From NCBI RefSeq assembly GCF_003058465.1, contig NZ_CP028901.1:3782001-3846000 (forward strand): a stretch of 64,000 nt of DNA. The letters run 5' to 3'. Positions 38,801 to 47,767 of the stretch are shown one piece after another. The notes beneath the pieces are model-generated. The model saw only the letters and a list, made by a program, of their open reading frames with translations. It was not told the origin of the DNA and made no database searches. Position 1 is the stretch's first letter, and each line of letters begins with the position of its first letter. Position numbers and translations under genes: made by a program. Source of the DNA: Orrella marina. GTDB taxonomy: Bacteria > Pseudomonadota > Gammaproteobacteria > Burkholderiales > Burkholderiaceae_B.

Positions 38801-39613
38801 CACTTCGGTGAAGAAGTGAGCGTCTGGCGTACGGGTCTGCGGAACGTTCGATCCCCAGGCGATGATGTAGTTGCTGTTGTACCAGTCAGCTGACTCGGGT
38901 ACGTCGGTCTGCTCTCCCCAGACCTGCGGGCTCGATGGTGGCAGGTCGCAGTACCAGTCGTAAAAGCTCATGCAGACCCCGCCGATGAGCGACAGATACC
39001 GGCTCCCGGCTGCATAGCTGACCATCGACATGGCCGGAATGGGCGAGAATCCGATAATACGGTCTGGCCCATACTTCTTGATGGTGTAGACGTTGGCGCT
39101 GGCAATCAGCTGGTTGACTTCTTCCCAGGAGCTGCGCACAAACCCACCCATGCCACGGACTTGCTGGTAGTCCTTTCGGGCAGCAGGATCCTCGGCGATC
39201 AGTGCCCATGCGTCAACCGGGGTTCTGGTGACTTTGAGTGCGGCGCGCCAGCGTTCGAGCAGACGCCCTCTGACCATGGGATATTTGACCCGGTTGGCGC
39301 TGTACAGGTACCAGGAATAGGAAGCCCCGCGGGCACAGCCGCGCGGCTCATGATTGGGCATGTCCCAGCGCGTGCGAGGGTAGTCGGTCTGCTGGGTCTC
39401 CCAGGTTACGATCCCACCCTTGACGTAGATCTTCCATGAACATGATCCGGTACAGTTCACGCCATGGGTGCTGCGAACGATCTTGTCGTGTGCCCAGCGG
39501 TTACGGTAAGCGTCTTCCCAGGTACGGTCTTCATTGGTGACCTGGCCGTGGCCTTCGGAGAATGTCTCCTTGGGCAGCGAGAAGTGGGTCAGACGGTCTA
39601 AAAAATGACTCAT
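35804..39613 (-). CDS. narG: Respiratory nitrate reductase alpha (catalytic) subunit NarG
   Basis: A 1269-aa Mo-bis-MGD enzyme that reduces nitrate to nitrite on the cytoplasmic side. The FS0 cluster ligands are H50-x3-C54-x3-C58 plus a later Cys near 93 (EPRGCARG). The MGD-binding stretch YIIAWGSNVPQTRTPDAHF follows the expected pattern of the Mo-ligating Asp region. Length matches E. coli NarG (~1247). No twin-arginine signal is visible, in line with an inward-facing catalytic site. GGAGAAATAGC precedes the ATG. Confidence 0.98.
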   Translation of the reverse strand: MSHFLDRLTHFSLPKETFSEGHGQVTNEDRTWEDAYRNRWAHDKIVRSTHGVNCTGSCSWKIYVKGGIVTWETQQTDYPRTRWDMPNHEPRGCARGASYSWYLYSANRVKYPMVRGRLLERWRAALKVTRTPVDAWALIAEDPAARKDYQQVRGMGGFVRSSWEEVNQLIASANVYTIKKYGPDRIIGFSPIPAMSMVSYAAGSRYLSLIGGVCMSFYDWYCDLPPSSPQVWGEQTDVPESADWYNSNYIIAWGSNVPQTRTPDAHFFTEVRYKGTKTVAVTPDFSEVAKLADIWMHPKQGTDAALAMAMGHVALKEFYFPDGGGKRSAYFDDYARRYTDLPMVLLLKEQTTPDGQVIQVPDRYLRASDIAGQLGQENNPEWKTLAFDVQGNLVLPNGSIGFRWGPEGRSDERKWNLESRNAADGQETRLKLSIIEDGDQPHEIVEVGLPYFGGQNTPHFANNPAQGDINRARVPAVRLTLADGQSVLASTVFDLQVAQYGIDRGLGSGAKSYDDDAPYTPAWQESITGVARQQVITVAREFAENAHKTEGRSMVIIGAAMNHWYHCDMNYRGVINLLMMCGCIGKSGGGWAHYVGQEKLRPQTGWTALAFALDWIRPPRQMNSTSFFYAHTDQWRYEKLDLGEIVSPLADKQVYGGSMIDYNVRAERMGWLPSAPQLTANPIELVAKAQANNVDPKEFVAKALASGELQMSCEDPDAPENWPRNMFVWRSNLLGSSGKGHEYFCKHLLGTESGLQGKDLGEEDAKPRHVKWHDQAPEGKLDLLVTLDFRMSTTCLYSDIVLPTASWYEKNDLNTSDMHPFIHPLSAAVDPVFQSRSDWEIYKGFAKAFSEVCVGHLGVEKDVVLTPLMHDTPAELAQPFDVKEWRNGDCDLIPGKTAPQIAVVSRDYPNVYKQFTALGPLMKQIGNGGKGISWKTETEVTQLGQLNGKTLEPGATRDMPRIVTDIDACEVILQLAPETNGHVAVKAWEALSKQTGRDHTHLALYREDEKIRYRDIQAQPRKIISSPTWSGIESETVSYNAGYTNVHELIPWRTLTGRQQFYQDHAWMIAFGEGFSTYRPPVDLKTTSGIHQIKPNGNTEILLNFITPHQKWGIHSTYSDNLHMLTLARGGPIIWLSEDDAGKAGIVDNDWVELFNINGAIAARAVVSQRVNPGMVMMYHAQEKIINTPGSEITGVRGGIHNSVTRIVTKPTHMIGGYAQYSYGFNYYGTIGTNRDEFVVVRKMKKVDWLDTPRDDHLAKVYQSQGENP

Positions 39614-39789
39614 TGCTATTTCTCCATGAGTGCGGGCTTGGTGCGTGGACCTCTCAGTCCTTCGTTCTCAGTCCTTGAATCCTGCAGTCATCGTAGGGCT
39701 CAGGGTCCGGCGCGCCAATTCTCCTAACGCACAGGTGTGTCACTACATTTGGCGGTTGTTGCTAGTTCTTTCGGATTAGGTGATTTTTC
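39614..39789. other. narK2-narG spacer
   Basis: About 175 bases separate narK2 from narG on the same strand. This may hold a second promoter for narGHJI; I could not find a convincing FNR or NarL box by eye. Confidence 0.35.
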
Positions 39790-41175
39790 TTAGCAGGGCA
39801 TGGGGGCGTTGCGGCGCGAGTACCAGAACCAGGTTACGAGCAGGCAGGACGCGTAAAAAGCAATGAAGGTTGCGAGTGCGGCGTGCGGGGCGCCCGTGAG
39901 ATCAATGGACGTGCCGAAGGTCTTGGGGATGAAGAATCCGCCGTATGCCCCCATGGCACCCGTAAAACCAAGCACGGCTGCGGCTTCCTTGCCACCCTCG
40001 AGTGTTGCGCGACGTTGGGATTCCGGGTCCTTGGCGGCGGATTGCTGGCGCTCTTGCAGAAAGATCACCGGGATCATCCGGAAGGTTGAGCCGTTGCCGA
40101 TGCCTGTGAGTGCGAACAGTATGATGAACATCGTCAGGAATCCGTAGAAGTTGCCGCTACCCTGTCCGTCTGGCAAGAAGAACATCACTCCCAGCACAGC
40201 CAGAATCATCAGAAGGAATGTCCAGAAAGTCACACGTGCTCCGCCCAGCTTGTCCGACACCCAGCCACCCACCGGACGGACGGCAGCACCGACGAGTGGT
40301 CCCAGAAATGCGTAGGTGGTCGGGTTGATACCGGGAAACTGTGACTGGGTCAAAAGCGCGAGGCCTGCCGAGAACCCGATGAATGAACCAAAAGTGCCGA
40401 GATAGAGCCAGCACATCAGCCAGTTGTGTTTTCGTTTGAAGATGATGGCCTGATCCGCAAACGAGGCCTTGGCCGAGGCAATGTCATGCATGCCGAACCA
40501 TGATGCAATCGTTGCCAGCACGATGAATGGCACCCAGATGAAGCCGGCGTTCTGCAGCCAGATGGTCTGGGTCGTCCCGTCAGTAGCCGTGATGCTGTGC
40601 CCGCCACCGCCGAGTGCGCCGAACATGCCAATCGAGATCACCAGCGGTGTGACAAACTGGACGATCGAGACGCCGAGGTTGCCGATACCGGCATTCAACC
40701 CGGTCGCCAGTCCCTTGCTGGCTTTGGGAAAGAAAAAGCTGATGTTGGACATGGAGGAACTGAAGTTGCCTCCTCCCAGACCGCATAGCAGGGCCAGCAC
40801 CAGCAGGGTTGGGTAGCTGGTAGAGGGGTCACGCAAGGCGAACCCCATCCCAATGGCGGGAATCAACAGACTGGCCGTCGAGATCGCGGTCCAGCGGCGC
40901 CCGCCAAATATCGGAACCAGAAACGAATAGAAGATTCGTAGTGTGGCACCGGACAGGGCGGGCAGGGCGGTCAGCCAGAACATCTGGTTCTTGGTCAGAT
41001 CAAAGCCTGCTTTGGGCAGATTGACAACCACCACTGACCAGAGCATCCAGACGCTGAAGGCCAGCATCAGCGCCGGGATGGAGATATACAGATTCCGGTA
41101 GGCTATCCGCTTGCCTTCGGATTCCCAGAAGGTTTTGTCTTCCGGTTCCCAGCGGGTCAGTACGTTTGAGGGCAT
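39790..41175 (-). CDS. narK: Nitrate/nitrite antiporter, NarK2-type MFS transporter
   Basis: A 461-aa NNP-family MFS protein with 12 predicted helices. The nitrate-signature glycine stretches are visible (LALLCGLGGGNFSSSMSNISFFFP and GFTGAMGAYGGFFIPKTFG). The N-terminal WEPEDKTFWESEGKRIAYRN is typical of NarK2-type nitrate/nitrite antiporters. It lies 109 bases after narK1 and before narG. CTGGAGC precedes the ATG. Confidence 0.95.
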   Translation of the reverse strand: MPSNVLTRWEPEDKTFWESEGKRIAYRNLYISIPALMLAFSVWMLWSVVVVNLPKAGFDLTKNQMFWLTALPALSGATLRIFYSFLVPIFGGRRWTAISTASLLIPAIGMGFALRDPSTSYPTLLVLALLCGLGGGNFSSSMSNISFFFPKASKGLATGLNAGIGNLGVSIVQFVTPLVISIGMFGALGGGGHSITATDGTTQTIWLQNAGFIWVPFIVLATIASWFGMHDIASAKASFADQAIIFKRKHNWLMCWLYLGTFGSFIGFSAGLALLTQSQFPGINPTTYAFLGPLVGAAVRPVGGWVSDKLGGARVTFWTFLLMILAVLGVMFFLPDGQGSGNFYGFLTMFIILFALTGIGNGSTFRMIPVIFLQERQQSAAKDPESQRRATLEGGKEAAAVLGFTGAMGAYGGFFIPKTFGTSIDLTGAPHAALATFIAFYASCLLVTWFWYSRRNAPMPC

Positions 41176-41283
41176 GGTGTGCTCCAGGGGGTGAGCCTGA
41201 GCCTGATCAGTCAGGCTCAGGCGGGCGCAATAAGGAATATTCAGAAAAGAGTCTGTGTGGTGATGTGATGGACGTGGCCGACA

Positions 41284-42543
41284 TCAGTGCGTGGGTGCAG
41301 TGGCCTCGCGCTGTCCGGATCCGGACTGACCGCGGAAGCTGAAGTGCATCCACACCAGTGACACACAGACCGTGCCGTAGAGCAGCATGAAGCTCGAGGA
41401 CCGCACACCGGTGATGTCTACCAGGGCGCCAAACATGATGGGCAAGATGAAACCGCCCAGACCGCCTGCCAGTCCGACGATGCCGGAGACCGCGCCGATG
41501 TTGCTCGGAAAATCGTCTGAAATGAACTTGAATACAGACGCTTTGCCGATGGCGGTTGCGATGCCGACCACGAACAGCAATGAAGTAAAGATCGCAGGCG
41601 AGAGCGCGATGTTGAATGTTCTGGGGCCATCGATCGTTGCAACGGTGAACTCTGTCTGTGGGTAGCTCAGGATGAAGAACGCCACCCAGCACACCCACAT
41701 GACCCACCAGGTTGTCTTGTACGCGCCGTATTTGTCCGAGATCCAGCCACCGAGCGCGCGCAGTACGCCACCTGGAAGCGAGAAGACAGCAGCCAGCAGG
41801 GCCGCGCTCTGGATGGTGAAGCCGTACTCGCCGACGTAGTACTTGGTCATCCACAGTGCCAGGGCGACATATCCTCCGAACACTACCGAGTAGTACTGGC
41901 AGTAGCGCCAGACGCGCGGATCCTTGAGCATGGAGAACTGCTGCCTGAGCGTCGCACCTGACGAGCTGGCATGAGCCGGGTTGGTGGCCGAGAACGTCCA
42001 GAAAAGGATCGCAGTCACTAACATGGCAACCGAATAAACCTGAGGCACGATGGTCCACGTTCCGCCCGCTGCGGCGATCAGTGCGGGGGCGATGAACTTG
42101 GTGAGAGCAGAGCCAGAATTCCCAGCACCAAAGATACCCATGGCAAGACCCTGGCGGTTTTTAGGGAACCAGCGTGCGACATACGGAGTGCCAACCGAGA
42201 AAGAACCACCGGCGAGCCCGACAAACATGCCAATCACCAGAAAGTGCCAGTATGCGGTGGCATAAGACATCATCCAGATCGGAATGACGGTCGACAGCAT
42301 CAATAGAAAGAAGACGATCCGCCCGCCGAACCTGTCGGTCCAGAAGCCCAGAGGTACTCGGACAATGGCACCGGTGAGCACCGGCATGGCAGCCATGAGT
42401 CCGAACTCGGTTTCATTGAGTCCAAGCTCATCCTTGATCGGGATGCCGATCACGGCGAACATCATCCAGACTGCAAAGCAGATCGTAAAGGCGACGGTGC
42501 TCGATGCCAGCACCATCACCGGTTTGCGCGCTTGTGAGTCCAC
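41284..42543 (-). CDS. narK: Nitrate/proton symporter, NarK1-type MFS transporter
   Basis: A 419-aa NNP-family transporter with 12 helices and the nitrate signatures GLAGGSFSVGTPYVARWFP and GIVGLAGGLGGFILP. The start is GTG at 42543, which has AGGAGA at eight bases and gives the normal length; the frame extends 54 codons upstream without family similarity. NarK1-type carriers usually bring in nitrate with protons. The two transporters are separate genes here, not the fused form found in Paracoccus. Confidence 0.93.
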   Translation of the reverse strand: MDSQARKPVMVLASSTVAFTICFAVWMMFAVIGIPIKDELGLNETEFGLMAAMPVLTGAIVRVPLGFWTDRFGGRIVFFLLMLSTVIPIWMMSYATAYWHFLVIGMFVGLAGGSFSVGTPYVARWFPKNRQGLAMGIFGAGNSGSALTKFIAPALIAAAGGTWTIVPQVYSVAMLVTAILFWTFSATNPAHASSSGATLRQQFSMLKDPRVWRYCQYYSVVFGGYVALALWMTKYYVGEYGFTIQSAALLAAVFSLPGGVLRALGGWISDKYGAYKTTWWVMWVCWVAFFILSYPQTEFTVATIDGPRTFNIALSPAIFTSLLFVVGIATAIGKASVFKFISDDFPSNIGAVSGIVGLAGGLGGFILPIMFGALVDITGVRSSSFMLLYGTVCVSLVWMHFSFRGQSGSGQREATAPTH

Positions 42544-42864
42544 GGTAGAAGTCTCCTGAATTGCATCCTGCCGGCGATGGCGGCCTGGTCGGGACGGGTT
42601 GTGTCGGAAGGCTGTTGCCAGCTCTCGACAGACTACGCCTGCCCGGGATGGCTGCCCATTCGTCATTGGCGGGATAGGGAGCACGGCGTTTGGCCGATGT
42701 GACATAGTTCTTTTTGTCTAGAGAGGCCGGCCGACGGGAGGTGTGAGGGAGAACTTTTGAGTGTCGGGATCAGACTCTGGGCGGCACTTCCCATCCGAAA
42801 GAACTAGACTGACCCACCCGAACGAGTCATGGCAAAAACTCGACACTCCGGGGACAATGACCAC
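42544..42864. other. Divergent narK1/moaA control region
   Basis: About 320 bases with the promoters of both halves of the nitrate island. An FNR/DNR-like TTGGC-CGAT-GTGAC at 42690-42703 matches the consensus poorly. NarL heptamers were not clear by eye. Regulation by FNR and by the NarX/NarL encoded here is expected but not shown. Confidence 0.4.
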
Positions 42865-43857
42865 ATGAAAAACGCGAACATGCCTCTCATTGACCGGTTT
42901 GGCCGCACGATTGACTACTTGCGAGTCAGCGTGACGGATCGCTGCGACTTGCGTTGTGGTTATTGCATGCCCAGGGACTTCAAGGGGTTTGAAGAGCCGG
43001 CTGACTGGCTGAGCTTTGAAGAGATCGAGCGCATTGTCGGTGCGTTCGTACGCCTGGGTACCCGGCATGTACGTCTGACTGGTGGTGAGCCGCTCACGCG
43101 CAGGAATCTGCCAGAGCTTGCAAACCGGATCTGCGCGCTGGATGGACTGGACGACCTGTCCGTCTCGACCAATGGAACCATGCTGGCCCGTCATGCGAGC
43201 GCACTGAAGCAGGCTGGCGTCAGGCGTCTGAACGTCAGCCTGGATAGCCTGGCAGGCGACTGTGTGGAATCCATCACCGGGCGGGATTGTCTGGCCGATG
43301 TTCTGCAGGGGCTGGAAGTGGCCAGGGCGGCTGGTTTTACGCCGATCAAGATCAACATGGTGGTCATGCCGGATGTCAATGCCCATCAGGTCCGGGAAAT
43401 GGTGGATTTCTGTTTTGAGAGGGGGTTTGTGCTTCGACTGATCGAGACCATGCCAGTTGGCCAGACCGGAAGAGTTTCGGGATGGCTCCCGATCGAGTCG
43501 GTTCTGCAGCCCATCCGGCAGGAGCTGGATCTTGTGCCGGAAATCAGGCCGCTTGGCGGCGGGCCGGCCCGTTACTGGCGTACACGGGACGGCAAGGGCC
43601 AGGTCGGGGTGATTACGCCCATGAGTCAGCACTTCTGTGAGACTTGTAACCGCGTGAGGTTATCAGTTGATGGCACACTCTATTTATGCCTCGGACAGGA
43701 AGATAAAGTCTGTCTGCGCACGGCCCTGCGTCAGGGAATGGATGATCATCAACTGGTTACGCTGATCAGATCTGCCATTGATCGAAAGCCAGAACGTCAC
43801 GAGTTCAGTCAGCGCCCCGAGAAAATTGTGCGTTTCATGTCCCAGACGGGCGGTTGA
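42865..43857 (+). CDS. moaA: GTP 3',8-cyclase MoaA
   Basis: A ~330-aa radical SAM enzyme for the first step of molybdopterin synthesis. The N-terminal [4Fe-4S] motif is C27-x3-C31-x2-C34 (CDLRCGYC), and the C-terminal cluster is C-x2-C-x13-C (CETCNRV...LCLG). The final Gly-Gly matches the essential MoaA tail. I took the ATG at 42865; in-frame ATGs at 42829 and 42880 are alternatives. No moaC or moaB is in the window, so other copies must exist elsewhere. Confidence 0.93.
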   Translation: MKNANMPLIDRFGRTIDYLRVSVTDRCDLRCGYCMPRDFKGFEEPADWLSFEEIERIVGAFVRLGTRHVRLTGGEPLTRRNLPELANRICALDGLDDLSVSTNGTMLARHASALKQAGVRRLNVSLDSLAGDCVESITGRDCLADVLQGLEVARAAGFTPIKINMVVMPDVNAHQVREMVDFCFERGFVLRLIETMPVGQTGRVSGWLPIESVLQPIRQELDLVPEIRPLGGGPARYWRTRDGKGQVGVITPMSQHFCETCNRVRLSVDGTLYLCLGQEDKVCLRTALRQGMDDHQLVTLIRSAIDRKPERHEFSQRPEKIVRFMSQTGG

Positions 43858-43871
43858 AAAAAGGAATCATC

Positions 43872-44576
43872 ATGTCCAGACATGATCTTGAGAAGTTCAT
43901 TGCCGGATTTGCAGCGTTTCAAAAGACGTATTTTGATGAGAAGCACGAACTCTTTGAAGATCTTGCGCAAGGTCAGCATCCGCGCAGCTTGCTGATTGGC
44001 TGCTGCGACTCAAGAGTCGATCCCAGTCAGATGATGGGGGCAGATCCGGGAGAGATCTTTGTTTCCCGCAATGTTGCTAATCTGGTTCCGCCCTGTGAGC
44101 CGTCTGGTCATGGTCACCATGGCGTGAGTGCGGCGATCCAGTTCGCGGTTCAGTCCCTCAAAGTTGAGCGTGTCATCGTCCTCGGGCATTCTCGTTGCGG
44201 TGGTATCCGCGCCCTGATGGAGTCGGTTGACACACCAGAGCCGGCATTACTCGATTTTGTGGGAAGCTGGGTTCGTATTGCAGAGCCAGCCCGGCGCAAG
44301 ACCCTGGCTGCATACGGTCACACGCCGTTCGAGACACAATGCCGGATTTGCGAGAAAACCTCCATCCTGAACTCGCTGAACAATCTGATGACGTTTCCCT
44401 GGGTTCGTGACGCAGTCGAGCATGGTCGTCTGACCTTGCACGGCTGGTATTTTGATCTGGAACGAGGCGAGTTGCTCGCCTATTCAGACAGGGCAGGACA
44501 GTTTCTGCCAGTGGTGTGTGCGCTCGAGAACACGGCCTCCCCCGGAACGGTTGAACCAGGGACGAGGACGACATGA
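43872..44576 (+). CDS. Beta-class carbonic anhydrase
   Basis: A 234-aa zinc enzyme interconverting CO2 and bicarbonate. The zinc ligands C44 (with D46 and R48 of C-x-D-S-R), H106 and C109 (GHSRCGG) are all present, with the SRNVANLV and HHGVSAAIQFAV family blocks. AAGGA precedes the ATG, 14 bases after moaA. Its stop overlaps the mobB start (ATGA), so it is co-translated with a cofactor gene. A link between CO2/pH balance and nitrate respiration is inference. Confidence 0.93.
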   Translation: MSRHDLEKFIAGFAAFQKTYFDEKHELFEDLAQGQHPRSLLIGCCDSRVDPSQMMGADPGEIFVSRNVANLVPPCEPSGHGHHGVSAAIQFAVQSLKVERVIVLGHSRCGGIRALMESVDTPEPALLDFVGSWVRIAEPARRKTLAAYGHTPFETQCRICEKTSILNSLNNLMTFPWVRDAVEHGRLTLHGWYFDLERGELLAYSDRAGQFLPVVCALENTASPGTVEPGTRTT

Positions 44577-45085
44577 AAGTGTTCGGTGTTTCAGGTCATT
44601 CCGGCAGTGGCAAGACCACAATGATCGAGGCCATGCTGCCAGAGCTGTCGACGCTGGGAGTCAGGACCAGTGTGATCAAACACACTCACCACGACTTTCC
44701 GGTAGAGCCGCCCGGCAAGGACAGTGCCCGGTTTCGTGCTTCAGGCGCATATGAAGTCATGGTCTGTTCTGCGCACAGGTACGCTATCGTGCGGGAACTC
44801 AACGGTACCGATGTACCGACGCTGGACGAGCAACTCGCGCGTCTTGCGCCGTGCGATCTGGTGCTGGTCGAGGGGTACCATGATTATCCGATTCCCCGCA
44901 TGGAGGTGTTTCGTCATGCAGTCGGGCATGACCCGAGGTGCCTGGCTGACCCGCATCTGGTTGCCTTGGCAAGCGATGAGTCGTTGCCTTTCAAGCCCGA
45001 GGTCTGGCCGCTGAATGAGCCCGCGCAGATTGCAAGGTTGATCTGCCAGTACCTTCAGATTGATACTGTTGGCAGAGGAGGCTGA
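44573..45085 (+). CDS. mobB: Molybdopterin-guanine dinucleotide biosynthesis adaptor MobB
   Basis: A 170-aa P-loop GTP-binding protein. The Walker A stretch GHSGSGKTT is at 8-16, followed by TSVIKHTHHDFPVEPPGKDSARFRASGA, the MobB hallmark, and LVLVEGYHDYPIPRMEVFR. It assists MobA in making bis-MGD for NarG. Start overlaps the carbonic anhydrase stop by four bases. Confidence 0.94.
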   Translation: MKVFGVSGHSGSGKTTMIEAMLPELSTLGVRTSVIKHTHHDFPVEPPGKDSARFRASGAYEVMVCSAHRYAIVRELNGTDVPTLDEQLARLAPCDLVLVEGYHDYPIPRMEVFRHAVGHDPRCLADPHLVALASDESLPFKPEVWPLNEPAQIARLICQYLQIDTVGRGG

Positions 45086-45086
45086 G

Positions 45087-47105
45087 GTGGAGCAGACCGT
45101 AAGCCATGCCGATTCCGTGCTCACGCCCGGTGATAATCCAGTGTCGTCAGGTGTGAACAGTGAACAGGATCAGATAATGAAGGGATTCTGGCACCATGCC
45201 GTTTCAGGTCACTACCGGCTCGGTCGACGACTTGTCATGTCATTGCTGGCAGCGCTGGTCTTCAGTCTGTCCATGGTGCTCGGGACTTTGTGGCTCTCAT
45301 GGGCGCTAGAAGGGGCGGCCGCAGCAATTAACGACGCTGGAAGTCTGCGGATGCAGACCGTACGCATTGCGTTGATCATGGAAGAAGGCGGTGATCAGAG
45401 CGAGCAGATTCCCGACCTGGTCAAACAGGTTGACCAGACGTTTGATAACCTCAGGCATGGCGTGCCAACCCGGCCTTTGCGTCTGCCGAGCTCCGATCTG
45501 GTGCAGGCTCAATTAGACAGCATTGACCGGATCTGGCGCGAGCAACTTTCACCGCAGGCCATGCAGTACGGATTGACGGCAGGCGGGTTGGAACCTTCAT
45601 TTTCAGAGTATCGCAAAAGTCTGCTGGACTTTCTTGTTCAGACCAATACGCTGGTTCATTTTGTGGAACAACAAAACGCGCGCGACACAGCATTGCTCAG
45701 GGCGTCTCAGTTCGGACTGATTGGCCTCATGATTGCAGGTTGCGTGGCGATGATCTATCTGATGTATGGCTGGATCATCAGGCCGGTTGAGGCATTGCGC
45801 CACGGTGTCTCGCAGATGGCAGCGCGCAACTTCTCGCACAGAGTGCCGGTCGAAAGTAGCGATGAACTTGGCGAACTTGCGGAAGGCTTCAACGACATGG
45901 CCGCTCAGTTGAGCGAACAGTATGCGGATCTTGAGCGCCGTGTACAAGATAAAACCCGAAGCCTTGCGTTGCGCAACAGGGAGATCACGACGCTGTATGA
46001 TTTTTCGGCCTATTTGTCAGGGCCTGGTGATATCCGGGCCAAGTCTGAAGGATTTCTGTCGCGGCTGATCACCTACTTTGGCGCGGACGGCGGGTCGGTC
46101 CGGATTCTGGATCCTCACCATGACAATCTGCACATCGCGGTTCATCAGGGACTGTCTGATAACCTGGTTGAGCGTGAGCAGTGCATGCACATCGGTGACT
46201 GCGTGTGTGGTGAGGCAGCCCAGTCAGGTGTGACCGTGATTCATGACTTCAGGAACATGCCGCAAGAGTTCGCGCTTCCGTGTCAGGAGGCCGGGTTCAC
46301 AGCGATTGCTGTTGCGCAAGTGGTCCATGGCGGCAATCGCCTTGGCATCTACACTCTTCACTTTCAGGTGCCACGAGAGTTCACTCAGAACGACCGACAG
46401 TTGTTCGAGTCACTCGGGCAGCATCTGGGCGTGGCAATCGAGAATCAGCGCCTGCTCGCGCGTACCCGTGAGCTCGCGATTGCGCAGGAGCGCAATCTGG
46501 TCGCTCAGGGCTTGCATGACTCCATCGCCCAGAGCCTTAACTTCATGAAGATGCAGGTCCGTATGCTGAGAGATTCAATTACCCGAGGTGAGCGTGAAGA
46601 GATCGAGCAGGGTATGGACCTGCTGGAGGTTGGCATCAAGGAGAGTTACGACGATGTGCGAGAGCTGCTGACCAATTTCAGGGTGCGCGTGGAACAAGGT
46701 GATCTCGCCAGTGCGTTGCGATCAGCCGCTGAACGGTTTGAGCGGCAGTCCGGCATTGCGGTCCAGACCCGTATCCGGGACGAAGGAGCTCCCTTGCCAT
46801 CCGAGCAGCAACTGCAAGTCCTGTTTGTGGTGCAAGAGGCGATGTCGAATATCCGCAAGCATGCCAGGGCAGGAAAAGTCACGATTGAACTGGTCAACCG
46901 GGAAGATTTTGAGGTGTGTGTAGAAGATGACGGGCAAGGATTCGATCCGGACAGCAGCCAGATTCAGGCTGAGCAGCACATTGGATTGCGAATCATGCGC
47001 GAACGCGCGCAACGACTGAATGCCGACTTTGACGTGACCTCTCGCCCGGGTGCCGGCACCCGGGTCTGTCTCAGACTCAAGAAAGAGCAAAGGACAACCG
47101 CGTGA
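45087..47105 (+). CDS. narX: Nitrate/nitrite sensor histidine kinase NarX
   Basis: A ~672-aa inner-membrane kinase. The start is GTG at 45087 with AGAGGAGG upstream and one base after the mobB stop. TM1 (LVMSLLAALVFSLSMVLGTL) is followed by the P-box for nitrate sensing (INDAGSLRMQTVRI, 81-94), a periplasmic helical domain, TM2, a HAMP domain, a GAF-like module with conserved cysteines (MHIGDCVCGEA), and a HisKA_3 domain with phospho-acceptor H477 (GLHDSIAQSL). The ATPase domain is typical. Phosphorylates NarL. Confidence 0.95.
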   Translation: MEQTVSHADSVLTPGDNPVSSGVNSEQDQIMKGFWHHAVSGHYRLGRRLVMSLLAALVFSLSMVLGTLWLSWALEGAAAAINDAGSLRMQTVRIALIMEEGGDQSEQIPDLVKQVDQTFDNLRHGVPTRPLRLPSSDLVQAQLDSIDRIWREQLSPQAMQYGLTAGGLEPSFSEYRKSLLDFLVQTNTLVHFVEQQNARDTALLRASQFGLIGLMIAGCVAMIYLMYGWIIRPVEALRHGVSQMAARNFSHRVPVESSDELGELAEGFNDMAAQLSEQYADLERRVQDKTRSLALRNREITTLYDFSAYLSGPGDIRAKSEGFLSRLITYFGADGGSVRILDPHHDNLHIAVHQGLSDNLVEREQCMHIGDCVCGEAAQSGVTVIHDFRNMPQEFALPCQEAGFTAIAVAQVVHGGNRLGIYTLHFQVPREFTQNDRQLFESLGQHLGVAIENQRLLARTRELAIAQERNLVAQGLHDSIAQSLNFMKMQVRMLRDSITRGEREEIEQGMDLLEVGIKESYDDVRELLTNFRVRVEQGDLASALRSAAERFERQSGIAVQTRIRDEGAPLPSEQQLQVLFVVQEAMSNIRKHARAGKVTIELVNREDFEVCVEDDGQGFDPDSSQIQAEQHIGLRIMRERAQRLNADFDVTSRPGAGTRVCLRLKKEQRTTA

Positions 47106-47767
47106 CCATGACATCCACTATTCGAGTGCTTTTGATCGATGATCACGCCCTGTTTCGAAGTGGTGTGCGATTGCTGTTGCAGCGCCAGCCAGGGGTAGAG
47201 GTCGTGGCTGAGGCGTCAGATGCACTGGAGGGGATCAAGCGAGCGAAGGAGCTGGTGCCTGACATCATTTTGCTGGACTTGCACATGCCGGGTATGTCAG
47301 GGCTTGATGCCATCACGCTTTTGCGTGAGGAGGTCCCGCAGAGCCACATCATTATGTTGACTGTGTCGGAAGATAGCGAAGATCTGACCAGGGCATTGCG
47401 TGCCGGTGCGGCCGGTTACCTGATCAAGAACATCGACGCGCAGGTATTCGTTGACGCGTTGCGCCGGGTCATGGACGGAGAGTCCGTTATTTCAAACGAA
47501 ATGACAGCCAGGCTTGTGGCGAGCCTGCGACAACCCCGGATCGACATACCCGCCGACCATACGGAAAAACTCACGCCGCGTGAGTGCGATATCCTTGGAG
47601 AGCTCGCACTCGGCATGAGCAACAAGGAAATTGCACGCAAGCTTGATCTGGCTGAAAGCACGGTCAAGATTCACTTGCAGAGCATACTCAGGAAGCTTGA
47701 ACTATCCAATCGGGTTCAGGCGGCAATCTACGCAGTCGAGCATGGGATGGGAGGTGCCAGGAAATGA
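47102..47767 (+). CDS. narL: Nitrate response regulator NarL
   Basis: A 221-aa response regulator with receiver domain phospho-acceptor D59 (ILLDLHMPG) and a C-terminal LuxR-type helix-turn-helix (LTPRECDILGELALGMSNKEIARKLDLAESTVKIHL). The GTG at 47102 overlaps narX's stop and has AGGA seven bases upstream; ATG at 47108 is an alternative. It should activate the divergent nar operon when nitrate is present. Confidence 0.95.
   Translation: MTMTSTIRVLLIDDHALFRSGVRLLLQRQPGVEVVAEASDALEGIKRAKELVPDIILLDLHMPGMSGLDAITLLREEVPQSHIIMLTVSEDSEDLTRALRAGAAGYLIKNIDAQVFVDALRRVMDGESVISNEMTARLVASLRQPRIDIPADHTEKLTPRECDILGELALGMSNKEIARKLDLAESTVKIHLQSILRKLELSNRVQAAIYAVEHGMGGARK

Noticed and set aside
42690..42703. 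FNR/DNR-like site TTGGC-N4-GTGAC upstream of narK1
   Set aside because: Only about half the positions match the FNR palindrome, so I did not list it as a site, although FNR control of nar operons is expected.
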